A stretch of 64,000 nt of DNA. Origin: Deinococcus cellulosilyticus NBRC 106333 = KACC 11606 (lineage in GTDB: Bacteria; Deinococcota; Deinococci; Deinococcales; Deinococcaceae). Numbering within the stretch: position 1 is the first letter of the stretch; each line of letters begins with the position of its first letter. The stretch spans positions 1 through 64,000 of the forward strand of contig NZ_BJXB01000027.1 of NCBI RefSeq assembly GCF_007990775.1. Reading direction: 5' to 3'. The position numbers and the translations under genes are program-made. Below are positions 51,671 through 60,027 of this stretch, one piece after another. The notes beneath the pieces were generated by a model, which was not told the origin of the DNA, did not search any database, and saw only the letters and a list, made by a program, of their open reading frames with translations.

Positions 51671-53894
51671 ACTTCCCGATTTTCAGGCTGTCCACGTAAC
51701 GGTTGCCTTCCAGTCCATCCGGGAACACCAGACGGAAGCGCTGCAGGCCGTTCCACTGGAAGCCTGCATCTCCTTTGAAGCTGGAGATGGGAAGCTCAAT
51801 TTTCTTCCAGCCAGTGAAGTCTTCCTTGAAGGTGGTGCTGATCTGGTGTTGCGGAACAGAAGGCTCGTAGTACCGCACGTAATCAATCAGCAGGTCTGCA
51901 GGGAAAGGAGTGGTTTCGTCTGGGCTTCCAGGCCAGGCCCCACCGATGGCGAGGTTCAGCAGGATGAAGAAAGGCTGGTCGAAGACCCAGGTGGTGCCGT
52001 CTGGAATGTCCTTGGACGTGACCTTGTAGTATTCTTTGCCGTCAAAGAAGAAGGTGATTTCTCCGGGGCGTTTCTCGATGGCGTAGGTGTGGAAGTCTTT
52101 GGCCACAGGTTCCGTGAGGGTCAGGGTCTTGCTGAATTGCGTGCCTTCTCTGAAGTAGTAACCCGGTCCGTGCAGGGTGCCGTGCACGTTGTAAGGCTCC
52201 TTGCCAATGGTTTCCAGAATGTCGATTTCACCGCCACCGGGCCACCCTGCGGTGCCAATGTTGCTGCCCAGCATCCAGAAGGCAGGCCAGAAGCCCTGTC
52301 CAGCGGGGATTTTCAGGCGGGCCTCCACGCGGCCATACTCGAATTCTTTCTTGTTCTGGGTGCTGATGCGGGCAGAGGTGTACAGGCACTCGCCGTACCA
52401 GCATTTGATGCCGGGAGGGGCCTTGTCTCCCCGGATGCGCAGGTTGCCCTGTCCATCGGTGCTGACGGTCTCGACCCTGTCGGTGTAGTACTGCAGTTCG
52501 CTGTTGCCGTTTCCGGTGCCGATCACCGCGAAATTCCAGGTGTCCTCGCTGGGCTGCCAGCCTGCAGGGTTGTTGAATTCCTCACTCCAGGTGACTTTCC
52601 AATCTTTTGAGGGTTGCAGGGTGGTGGCGTCTTCGAGTTGCACCTGAATGTCTTTTCCGGTGTTCTCACCGTAATACCAGAAGCTGAGGGTCTGCGCTCC
52701 AGTCCAATCTTGCACCGGGCGCAGGTTGCGGGTGGCCGACGGTGCCGCGTTGCCAGAGAGCTTGAGCCACCACATGCCTTCCACAAGGTCCTGTTCGGGA
52801 TGGGCCTGGGCACTTCCCTGTTTCACGTCGATGGTGGACACCGTGAGGTTTTTTCCGAGGTTCAGGTTCCCCGAGCTGCTTTCAAAGTCGTCTCCGAGGG
52901 CCAGACTGGGTGAGTCATCATCACCAATGATGAGTTTGCTGGTGGTGGCCGCTAGGGTGGCATTTTTCGGGGGGTACAGTTCCAGATTGACCGTGCGGGT
53001 GCCGCTGTACTTGCTGTTGGGATAGGTGGAGACCTCAACAACTTTGCGGGTTTCTCCAGGCTGGAAGGTCAGGATGCCATTGGCATAAACGAAATCCTTG
53101 GTGGTTGCGCTGCCATCGGTGGTTTCGTATTCCACTTCGATGGGTTCTTGTTGCGGGGCGTTCAGCAGGATTTCGAAGGTGGCGGTCTGGCCTTCTGTCA
53201 CCCGCACTTCTTTGTCTTTGAAGGAGAGCTGTGCAGGGGCTGCCTCTGCCTGAGGTGGCGCTTCCAGATGGGCTTCAAAGCGGTCAAAAGCGTAGGTGGT
53301 TTCCCCCTGGGGCAAATTGAGCGCATAACCCCAGACTTCTTTCAGGGTCAGGCCGTCCGAGGGTGCACCTGCAGGCTGGAAGTCACTGCGGCGTTGCAGG
53401 GCACTGAAGGGAATGCTGACCTGCTTCCATTCTGCGCTGTCATCGGTGAAACGGAAGAAAAAGCGTTCTGCGCTGTCTGCAGTCTGGTCCCTGCCCCGAT
53501 TGTCAAGCAGTTCAAACTGGATGGGGTTGCCACTGCCTGATCCCCTGAACCAGAAACGGATGCCGCTGTAAGGGCTGAGGTCCAGGCTGCCGGAAGCGCC
53601 ATTGATCCCCACCGAGAAGTCATGGGTGAAACCGCCCCACTGCTTGATGTTGACCGGGGTGACCAGCACATGGTTTGCTGCACCCTGGGCAGCCACATCT
53701 TCAGTGCTGGTGGTGAGGTTGACCGTCCCACTGCCATCCTGCCAGGTGATGAACCCGCTGCTGGCAGGCAGCGGAGACTGTGCTGCCGCACCTTCGAAGT
53801 CTGCAAGGACCAGAGGACTCTGCTGGGCCAGGGCGGAACCCATGAGCAGGGTGCCTGCAACGAGGAGATGCTTTCTGCGACCGTGAAAAACCAT
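51669..53894 (-). CDS. Secreted GH16 beta-glucanase with nested carbohydrate-binding domain
   Basis: This encodes 741 residues from the ATG at 53894 (CGGAGG site). The signal peptide ends in GSALAQ (about residue 24). Residues 26-212 form a CBM11/CIA30-like jelly roll (IQFELLDNRG, WKQVSIPFSALQ). Residues 219-327 are a Calx-beta domain (VTEGQTATFEILL, GILTFQPGETRKVVEV, LIIGDDDS). Residues 332-431 look like the first half of a second jelly roll (GDDFESSSGNL, LSFWYYGENTGKDIQVQLED). Residues 432-680 are GH16 (WSEEFNN, FWPAFWMLGSNIG, catalytic GEIDILE at 555-561, WPGSPDETTPFPADLLIDYV). Residues 683-741 complete the second jelly roll (GWKKIELPISSFKGD, VDSLKIG). It should hydrolyse beta-1,3(4)-glucan outside the cell. 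Confidence 0.94.
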   Translation of the reverse strand: MVFHGRRKHLLVAGTLLMGSALAQQSPLVLADFEGAAAQSPLPASSGFITWQDGSGTVNLTTSTEDVAAQGAANHVLVTPVNIKQWGGFTHDFSVGINGASGSLDLSPYSGIRFWFRGSGSGNPIQFELLDNRGRDQTADSAERFFFRFTDDSAEWKQVSIPFSALQRRSDFQPAGAPSDGLTLKEVWGYALNLPQGETTYAFDRFEAHLEAPPQAEAAPAQLSFKDKEVRVTEGQTATFEILLNAPQQEPIEVEYETTDGSATTKDFVYANGILTFQPGETRKVVEVSTYPNSKYSGTRTVNLELYPPKNATLAATTSKLIIGDDDSPSLALGDDFESSSGNLNLGKNLTVSTIDVKQGSAQAHPEQDLVEGMWWLKLSGNAAPSATRNLRPVQDWTGAQTLSFWYYGENTGKDIQVQLEDATTLQPSKDWKVTWSEEFNNPAGWQPSEDTWNFAVIGTGNGNSELQYYTDRVETVSTDGQGNLRIRGDKAPPGIKCWYGECLYTSARISTQNKKEFEYGRVEARLKIPAGQGFWPAFWMLGSNIGTAGWPGGGEIDILETIGKEPYNVHGTLHGPGYYFREGTQFSKTLTLTEPVAKDFHTYAIEKRPGEITFFFDGKEYYKVTSKDIPDGTTWVFDQPFFILLNLAIGGAWPGSPDETTPFPADLLIDYVRYYEPSVPQHQISTTFKEDFTGWKKIELPISSFKGDAGFQWNGLQRFRLVFPDGLEGNRYVDSLKIGK

Positions 53895-53908
53895 ATCAGC
53901 CTCCGGGT

Positions 53909-53922
53909 ATGAAAACGTTTGC
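53909..53922 (-). promoter_or_regulatory. LacI-type operator upstream of the GH16 gene
   Basis: ATGAAAACGTTTGC has the AACGTT core and fits the cre/LacI pattern except for the last position. It lies 15 nt from the GH16 start, overlapping the leader. Confidence 0.55.
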
Positions 53923-53974
53923 GTAGCTCCATTTTGCCCGAGAGGATGCACGACATCAAGCGACAGGTCTGCGT

Positions 53975-54373
53975 CTATCCGACAGCGATGGCCTCCATCT
54001 CCAGCAGCAGGTCTTCTCGAACCAGTGAAGCCACCTGCACCGCAGACATGGCAGGCAGATGGTCCTCCTGAATGAATTCTGCTCGAACGCTTCTGAAACG
54101 CACGATGTCTGCCCGGTCCTTGAGGAAAAGGGTCATCTTCACCACATGACGGAAATCCATCTGCACAGCCGCAAGGGCCGCCTGCAGGTTCAGCATCACC
54201 TGTCTGGCCTGCAGCTCAAAATCACCAGCACCCACCAGATTCCCGTCTGCATCCAGGGCGATCTGGCCTGAAATGTAAACGGTGCGGCCTCCTGTGACCT
54301 GCACCACATGGGAATACTGCTGGACGGGATGCAATGCGGAAGGGTTCAGGCGTTCAATTCTGGTTTCTGACAT
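53975..54373 (-). CDS. RidA-family protein (YjgF/YER057c/UK114)
   Basis: This encodes 132 residues. The fold is shown by VTGGRTVYISGQIALDADGN and LVGAGDFELQARQVMLNLQA, then FRHVVKMTLFLKDRADIVRF. The arginine that distinguishes true RidA enamine/imine deaminases is not in its usual context near the C-terminus (SAVQVASLVREDLLLEMEAIA contains an R, but in a changed motif), so this may be one of the Rid2-7 groups. It is cytoplasmic, trimeric in relatives, and removes reactive enamines or imines. It has no operon partner. Confidence 0.87.
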   Translation of the reverse strand: MSETRIERLNPSALHPVQQYSHVVQVTGGRTVYISGQIALDADGNLVGAGDFELQARQVMLNLQAALAAVQMDFRHVVKMTLFLKDRADIVRFRSVRAEFIQEDHLPAMSAVQVASLVREDLLLEMEAIAVG

Positions 54374-54402
54374 GGGATTTCAACATCACACGCATCCAGG
54401 GG

Positions 54403-54627
54403 TCAGAGAATGCCGCCTCCCAGAAACAGACGCAGGGCAGCCAGCAGCAGGATCACAATGTTCAGGTTGCGACCTGCAGTGCTGCCGCTCAGGCTTCCCA
54501 GAATCAGACCAATGATGCCCAGGGGCAGGGTGATGAACCAGTTGACCCATCCCAGCAGGGGAACCAGTCCAACCAGCAAACCGATGGCCGCCACAATCCC
54601 AACAACCACAGAAAGAAGATTCATCAT
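54403..54627 (-). CDS. Small membrane protein, glycine-rich helices
   Basis: This encodes 74 residues from the ATG at 54627 (or 73 from 54624). It has three hydrophobic segments (LLSVVVGIVAAIGLLVGLVP, WFITLPLGIIGLILGSLSG and VILLLAALRLFLGGG) with many glycines, like YtpI/GlsB-type small membrane proteins. The promoter-proximal sequence ACGTATCT then 6 nt then ATG repeats that of the gene at 38580. The function is unknown. Confidence 0.6.
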   Translation of the reverse strand: MMNLLSVVVGIVAAIGLLVGLVPLLGWVNWFITLPLGIIGLILGSLSGSTAGRNLNIVILLLAALRLFLGGGIL

Positions 54628-55046
54628 GCATACAGATACGTTCTCTATGCAGCAGAGGTTGCCAGCACAGTCCACAAATGGAAAGCATTTAAAGGGAAAT
54701 CAGGATTTTTCTCATGAAACCTTTCAGGCTGTCCATGAGTTTCATGCAGATGGTTTCCGCTTTAGGAATCCAGGGCAAAAAAGCACCTGTAACATTTGTG
54801 TTCAGTGTTGACCAATCAAAAAGCATGCATGAAAACAAAATAAAGAGCAGATGAAATCAGAAACACGTCAGATTTCAGTCATAACCGAGTCAGCTTCGAT
54901 TTATACACTGCAAGTGTTTCAGAAGCTGTCCGAATGAAAGCTGGTCCTGTTCGAGTTGACCTCCATTGTTATGCACGTGGACTGAGCTCCTGCACCTGCT
55001 TTCTGACAGAGAACAGTTTCAGGGTTTATGCCCCCAGGAGGACATC
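54628..55046. other. A/T-rich divergent intergenic region
   Basis: About 420 bases without a supported gene. It contains a weak inverted repeat (GAAATC and GATTTC near 54855-54880), a small hairpin (ACACT-GCA-AGTGT near 54906) and long A/T tracts. Promoters for the two divergent genes must lie here, but no -35/-10 pair stands out. Confidence 0.45.
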
Positions 55047-55616
55047 ATGAAAAAAACCATCCTTATCGCCGCCCTTCTGCTGATCAGCAGCCCTGCTCTG
55101 GCCGAAGACACCGCCCCCAAAGCCCTCACGGCGGTTGTGGCTTTTGCTGCCCTCAAAGGCCAGACCGTGACTTTTGTGGATGCTGCTGGAACGGTCATTG
55201 CCACCCTCAACCCCGATGGCACCCTGAATGCCACAGGTGACCTCAGCACCGTCAAACAGGTCGTGGTGACCGATGCTGCAGGCAAGAGCACCACCTATGC
55301 CCTCTCAGGTGACCTCAGCAAACCCGGACAGGTGAAAGTCATGGTGGACGGCAAGGCCCTTCCTCTGGTGGCCGTGCTCAACAAGAACAGCAAGGAAGAC
55401 AAGGTCAAACCCGGCAAAGATGACGACAGCAGCGACGATGCCGATGATGACAATGGTGGCAAAGACAAAGACCACCATGGCAACGGCAACAGCGACACCA
55501 ACAACGGCAAGAGTGGTGAGCACCACGGCAACGGCAACAGCGACACCGAAAATGGCAAGAGTGGTGAAGACCACGGCAAATCTGGAGACAAAGGCAACTC
55601 TGGTAAAGGCAAATAA
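55047..55616 (+). CDS. Secreted protein with acidic His/Asn/Gly/Ser repeat tail
   Basis: This encodes 189 residues from the ATG at 55047 (CAGGAGG site). The signal peptide is MKKTILIAALLLISSPALAE. Residues 25-115 look like two small beta units (TVTFVDAAGTVIATLNPDGT, and QVVVTDAAGKSTTYALSGDL then SKPGQVKVMVDGKALPLVAV). Residues 120-189 are low complexity: an aspartate run (DDDSSDDADDDNGG), then 14-residue repeats HHGNGNSDTNNGKSGE and HHGNGNSDTENGKSGE, then KSGDKGNSGKGK. The histidine/aspartate spacing could bind metal ions. No family is recognised; the tail is likely disordered and surface exposed. Confidence 0.72.
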   Translation: MKKTILIAALLLISSPALAEDTAPKALTAVVAFAALKGQTVTFVDAAGTVIATLNPDGTLNATGDLSTVKQVVVTDAAGKSTTYALSGDLSKPGQVKVMVDGKALPLVAVLNKNSKEDKVKPGKDDDSSDDADDDNGGKDKDHHGNGNSDTNNGKSGEHHGNGNSDTENGKSGEDHGKSGDKGNSGKGK

Positions 55617-55630
55617 AAGTCAAAACATCA

Positions 55631-55658
55631 AGAGCCTCCTGAGAAGGAGGCTCTTTTG
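55631..55658 (+). terminator. Terminator between the repeat-tail gene and fumC
   Basis: AGAGCCTCCT (55631-55640) pairs with AGGAGGCTCT (55645-55654) across GAGA, followed by TTTG. Confidence 0.9.
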
Positions 55659-55674
55659 CTGGAGAGGGTTCAGT

Positions 55675-57072
55675 TCACGCGCTGGGATGGGTCATGTCCA
55701 TGGGGATGACCCACTTCTCGAACTCCTCTTCGGTCACGTAACCCAGGGCCAGTGCGGCTTCCTTCATGGTGGTGCCTTCCTTGTGGGCTTTCTTGGCAAT
55801 GGCTGCAGCCTTGTCGTAACCAATGTGGCGGTTCAGGGCGGTCACCTGCATCAGGTTGATGGACAGGTTGTGCTCGATTTTTGCCAGGTTGGGCTCGATC
55901 CCCTCTGCACAGTTGTCATTGAAGGCCACGCAGGCATCACCAATCAGCTGAATGCTTTCCAGCACGTTGTGCACCATCACAGGCTTGAAGACGTTCAGCT
56001 GGAAGTTGCCCTGTGATCCCGCGAAGGCCACTGCAGCATCATTGCCGAACACCTGCACGCACACCATGGTCATGGCCTCGGACTGGGTGGGGTTCACCTT
56101 GCCGGGCATGATGCTGGACCCGGGCTCGTTCTCAGGAATGCTGATTTCCCCGATGCCGTTTCTGGGACCGGAGGCAAGCCAGCGCACATCGTTGGCCATT
56201 TTCATCAGGGCACCCGCGAGGGTTCTGAGGGCTGCACTGGTCTGCACCAGGGCATCATGGGCACTCAGCGCCGCAAATTTGTTTTCAGCACTGCGGAAAG
56301 GATAGCCGGTTTCTTTTGCAAAGTAACTGGCCGCCAGATCCCCGAAGTTCGGGTGGGCATTCAGGCCCGTTCCCACTGCAGTTCCACCAATGGCGAGGTC
56401 ATACAGGCCGGTCAGGGCGTGCTTCACTTCGCTGATGCAGTAATCAAGCTGTGCGACCCATCCGCCAATTTCCTGCCCCAGGGTGATGGGGGTGGCGTCT
56501 TGCAGGTGGGTGCGGCCCACTTTCACAATGCCGCTGAACTGTTCGGCTTTCTGGGCCAGGGTGTTGCGCAGCTTCTCCACTTTGGGGAAGAGCTTTTCAT
56601 TGAGTTCCAGCACCACGGCAATGTGCATGGCGGTGGGGAAGGTGTCGTTGCTGCTCTGGCCCCGGTTCACGTGATCGTTGGGGTGCACGGGCTTCTTGCT
56701 GCCCAGTTCTCCACCAGCGATCTCAATGGCGCGGTTGGAGATCACCTCGTTGCTGTTCATGTTGCTCTGGGTGCCCGACCCGGTCTGGAACACCACCAGA
56801 GGGAAGTGCTCATCCAGCTTGCCGGAAATCACCTCATCGGCGGCCTGCACAATCAGGTCAGCGACATCTGCTGGCAGTTCGCCCAGTTCTTTGTTTGCCA
56901 GAGCAGCACCTTTTTTGAGGATGCCCAGGGAGCGGATGATGGCGCGGGGGAACTTGAAGCGGTCCACGCCGATGGGAAAGTTTTGAATGGAGCGCTGGGT
57001 CTGTGCGCCCCAGTAGCGGGAGTTTTCCACCTGGATCTGGCCCATGGTGTCGGATTCCGTGCGGTACGTCAT
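55675..57072 (-). CDS. fumC: Class II fumarate hydratase
   Basis: This enzyme interconverts fumarate and (S)-malate in the TCA cycle in the cytoplasm; it is a cofactor-free tetramer. It has 465 residues, the standard length. Signatures are [56 protein letters not shown] and the catalytic-loop [21 protein letters not shown] site precedes the ATG. The gene is single. Confidence 0.97.
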   Translation of the reverse strand: MTYRTESDTMGQIQVENSRYWGAQTQRSIQNFPIGVDRFKFPRAIIRSLGILKKGAALANKELGELPADVADLIVQAADEVISGKLDEHFPLVVFQTGSGTQSNMNSNEVISNRAIEIAGGELGSKKPVHPNDHVNRGQSSNDTFPTAMHIAVVLELNEKLFPKVEKLRNTLAQKAEQFSGIVKVGRTHLQDATPITLGQEIGGWVAQLDYCISEVKHALTGLYDLAIGGTAVGTGLNAHPNFGDLAASYFAKETGYPFRSAENKFAALSAHDALVQTSAALRTLAGALMKMANDVRWLASGPRNGIGEISIPENEPGSSIMPGKVNPTQSEAMTMVCVQVFGNDAAVAFAGSQGNFQLNVFKPVMVHNVLESIQLIGDACVAFNDNCAEGIEPNLAKIEHNLSINLMQVTALNRHIGYDKAAAIAKKAHKEGTTMKEAALALGYVTEEEFEKWVIPMDMTHPSA

Positions 57073-57364
57073 GCTAAGCCTCCTGATAAAATCAACCGCC
57101 GTTATTTTACCGCAGTTAAGGAAGAAATGTGCCCATAGGCACGCCGAGTGCCAAGGGCCGAGGGCAAATGGAAGCTCTGGCTTTTTTCTTCAGGAACGCT
57201 CGATCATCCTGTGTCCTGATCACCAGCAATTCACAAGCCTGTAAAGAAAACTGAATCCCTGAACTCTTGACATCCATTTTCCTGTCAATCACGAGGCTCT
57301 CGGTATCTCTTCTCTACGCCAATCCCTCTATTCCCCCCCATCCCTTCCCGCGTTAGGGTATGGC
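57073..57364. promoter_or_regulatory. fumC/MFS divergent region with fumC -10 box and inverted repeat
   Basis: Upstream of fumC (minus strand) there is a TAAAAT box within an imperfect inverted repeat (AACCGCCGT, 6 nt, ACCGCAGTT at 57090-57113), a possible operator. 57141-57166 carries degenerate GCCGAGG / GCCAAGG heptamers of the repeat family. The rest of these 290 bases holds no gene. Confidence 0.45.
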
Positions 57365-58552
57365 ATGACCCGGGCGCAACGCATTCTCCTGCTCGACAAC
57401 CTCCTGATGTGGCTTGGCTTTTTCATGATCATCCCGCTGATCACCGTGCACTTCGTGAACGGTCTGGGATGGGCCGCTGGAGCCATTGGTCTGGTGCTGG
57501 CGGTGCGGCAACTGGTGCAGCAGGGTTTCACTGTGGTGGGGGGCATGCTGGGGGACCGTTACGGCCTGAAACTGCTGATCTGTCTGGGACTCCTGGTGCG
57601 GGCTCTGGGTTTTGCAAGCATGGCGTTTGCAGACAGTGTTCCCCTCCTGATGGCCTCTGCGGTGTTTGCGGCTTTTGGGGGTGCCCTTTTTGATGCTCCC
57701 AAATCTGCGGCCATTGTTCTTTTAACCCCCCCAGAGCAGCGTCCGCGCTTTTATGCGATTCAGGGGGTGAGCAGCAACATCGGGATGGCCGTTGGGCCGC
57801 TGATTGGGACCCTGCTGATTCCTTATGGTTTTGCAGCAGTCAGTTTCATGGGTGCCTCCTGCTACCTGATTTCCCTGGTGTTCTCCCTGGTTTTCTTGCC
57901 CAGCCTGCGGGTCACCGAGAAGAAACCAAAGGGCAGCACCATGCAAGGGCTGAAACTGGCCCTGCGTGACGCTCCTTTCATGCGTTTTCAGGTGATCCAG
58001 ATTGGCTTTTTCTTCCTGTGGGTGCAGGTGAATGTGGCCCTGATGCTGCACGCCACCCAGCATGGCGGCACGTCCCTGACCGCCTGGGTGTATGGGGTGT
58101 ACGCCGGGTTCACCAGTGTGCTGCAGTACCCGATCATGAAATACGCCAGCAAGCGCTGGTCTTCCCAGGTGCTGCTTGCTGCTGGAGTGGGGAGCATGGC
58201 CCTTGGTCTGGGCCTGATGAGCTTCACCACGGAACCTGTGAGCATCCTGCTGTGTACGGCAGTGTTTGCTTTTGGGAACCTGCTTGCTGCTCCAAGCCAG
58301 CAGACCCTGATTGCAGGGCTCACCCCTCCTGAACGGGCTGGAACCTACCTTGGGGTGGCAGCCCTGCCCCTTGCCATTGGAGGATTTCTGGGCAATGCCC
58401 TGGGCGGGGTGCTCTTTGATGTGGGCAAAAACCTGCATTTTGCGGCATTGCCCTGGACCATCTTTTTTGTGGTCGGGAGCATCACGGCCCTCCTGATCGG
58501 GCAGTTCAAGGCACGCAGCACCCAGGACGCCCAGGCTCCTACTGCCGTTTGA
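57365..58552 (+). CDS. MFS transporter (MdtH-like)
   Basis: This encodes 395 residues with 12 predicted helices. It starts MTRAQRILLLDNLLMWLGFF. The loop 2-3 motif is GGMLGDRYGLKLLICLG and the motif C region is GVSSNIGMAVGPLIGTLLIP. The second half includes GLTPPERAGTYLGVAALPLAIGG, as in MdtH/YfcJ-like carriers, which are proton-coupled exporters. A TAGGGT box lies 5 nt before the ATG. Its 3' end overlaps the convergent radical SAM gene by 14 nt. Confidence 0.9.
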   Translation: MTRAQRILLLDNLLMWLGFFMIIPLITVHFVNGLGWAAGAIGLVLAVRQLVQQGFTVVGGMLGDRYGLKLLICLGLLVRALGFASMAFADSVPLLMASAVFAAFGGALFDAPKSAAIVLLTPPEQRPRFYAIQGVSSNIGMAVGPLIGTLLIPYGFAAVSFMGASCYLISLVFSLVFLPSLRVTEKKPKGSTMQGLKLALRDAPFMRFQVIQIGFFFLWVQVNVALMLHATQHGGTSLTAWVYGVYAGFTSVLQYPIMKYASKRWSSQVLLAAGVGSMALGLGLMSFTTEPVSILLCTAVFAFGNLLAAPSQQTLIAGLTPPERAGTYLGVAALPLAIGGFLGNALGGVLFDVGKNLHFAALPWTIFFVVGSITALLIGQFKARSTQDAQAPTAV

Positions 58553-59903
58553 AAGCCCGAACCCCTTTCAGTTCCTCGGGGCGCTCTTCGATCAGGTCTT
58601 CCAGAAACTCGGTGCTTTCTTTTGCGATCATTTCCTGCTGTTTCCAGTGTCCATACTCCAGTCCAAGCTGCCTCAGTTCCTCCAGCATCTTGCGCACGGC
58701 AGGAGAGACGATGCCGGGAGCAGCATTTGACAGTGGGGTGCCGACCAGAGGCATGAAGGTGTGGGAGTGCACCCTGGCCCCCATGCGGGTCAGTTTCAGC
58801 ATGAATTCCAGGGTCTCGGCAATGTCCTCTTCAGACTCTCCGGGCATCCCGAAAATGAAATCCACGTTGGCCTGGTACCCGAATTCCAGCAGGAGCCTCA
58901 CGGCCTGTTCGACCTCTTCGGTGCCGTGCCCCCGGTGCACGTCACGCAGCATGCGGTTGCTGCCCGATTGCGCCCCGATGATGATGTTGTCGTTGGTGCA
59001 GTACTTTTTCACCAGGGACAGGGTTTCGACCGTGACCGTTTCAGGCCGCACCTCAGAGGGGAAGGACCCGAAAAACACATGCTCCTTGCCAAAAATCTGG
59101 CTCACGCCCCTGAGCATGTCTTCGAGCAGGTCCAGATGCAGGGTCTGCCCGTCCACACTGCCGTAAGTGAAGGCTGTGGGGGTCAGAAAACGCAGGTCGC
59201 GGTAACCGGCATTTTTGCCCACCTGCGCCCAGTGGATGATGTTCTCCACCGAGCGGTACCGCATCTTTGCCCCCATCAGGAAAGGGGTCTGGCAGAAACT
59301 GCAGGCAAAAGCGCATCCCCTTCCAATTTCCAGCGGTGCAAACCGTCTGGACTTCACAGAAAAAGGGGGGTGATCGTTCAGGTCCACCTGGGGGGCACGC
59401 CCGGTGAAGCGGTACTTTTTCTGGTCGTCCAGGAAAGCAATGCCCTTCAGGTCTTCCAGGCTCTGGTCTGCAAACAGCCGTTCCAGCAGATCCGGGAGGG
59501 TGCGCTCTGCCTCTCCGAGCACCACCACATCCACCCCGAGTTGCACCGTTCCGAGGGGATCTCCACTCGGATGTGGACCTCCGGCAATGACCACCACATT
59601 GTCGATCTTCTGGTCCTGCAGGGCCCTCCGAATGGCTTTCAGGGTGTAGCCCATCGCGGCCACGTTGGGCGTGTGGAAGGAAAAAGCCACCACCAGACGC
59701 TGGTACTGTCTTGCCAGATGGATGATGTTCTGCAGGAGTTCCTCATGCCGGTCATCTTCCAGGCTGTCTTTTTTCGCAGCCTTGCGAAAATGAATGTCGA
59801 GGTCCTCAAAACGCCCATCGGCTTCCAGAATGCCGGTCAGCACAGCAAGGCTGTATCGGTTGTAACTGTATTCCACCATCAGGATGGCATGTTTGCCCTT
59901 CAC
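58539..59903 (-). CDS. B12-binding-domain radical SAM protein (MJ_1487-like)
   Basis: This encodes 454 residues from a GTG at 59903, which lies 7 nt after a TTTAAT box (leaderless); ATG codons at 59912 and 59933 are alternatives. Residues about 3-150 form a Rossmann-like cobalamin-binding domain (HAILMVEYSYNRYSLAVLTG, VVVIAGGPHPSGDP, DVVVLGEAERTLPDLL). The radical SAM domain has IGRGCAFACSFCQTPFLMG (CxxxCxxC), ITFxxPTAF-like RFLTPTAFTYG, IIIGAQSGSNRML and VDFIFGMPGESEEDI. The cobalamin domain lacks an obvious DxHxxG, so base-off binding is likely. The substrate is unknown. Confidence 0.9.
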   Translation of the reverse strand: MKGKHAILMVEYSYNRYSLAVLTGILEADGRFEDLDIHFRKAAKKDSLEDDRHEELLQNIIHLARQYQRLVVAFSFHTPNVAAMGYTLKAIRRALQDQKIDNVVVIAGGPHPSGDPLGTVQLGVDVVVLGEAERTLPDLLERLFADQSLEDLKGIAFLDDQKKYRFTGRAPQVDLNDHPPFSVKSRRFAPLEIGRGCAFACSFCQTPFLMGAKMRYRSVENIIHWAQVGKNAGYRDLRFLTPTAFTYGSVDGQTLHLDLLEDMLRGVSQIFGKEHVFFGSFPSEVRPETVTVETLSLVKKYCTNDNIIIGAQSGSNRMLRDVHRGHGTEEVEQAVRLLLEFGYQANVDFIFGMPGESEEDIAETLEFMLKLTRMGARVHSHTFMPLVGTPLSNAAPGIVSPAVRKMLEELRQLGLEYGHWKQQEMIAKESTEFLEDLIEERPEELKGVRAFKRQ

Positions 59904-60027
59904 GGGACCCATTAAAGCATCTTTGGAAGACATGCACCAGAGGATCTTCATGCATGAGGGTTGCCCTGTGGTACGCACAGCCCTTCTCCATTGCCCATGC
60001 GACAATAAAAGCATCCAGGGAGGTTCC

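Noticed and set aside
55420..55616. Possible tandem DNA repeat element
   Set aside because: The repetition is in the reading frame of a secreted protein and is explained by its low-complexity tail.
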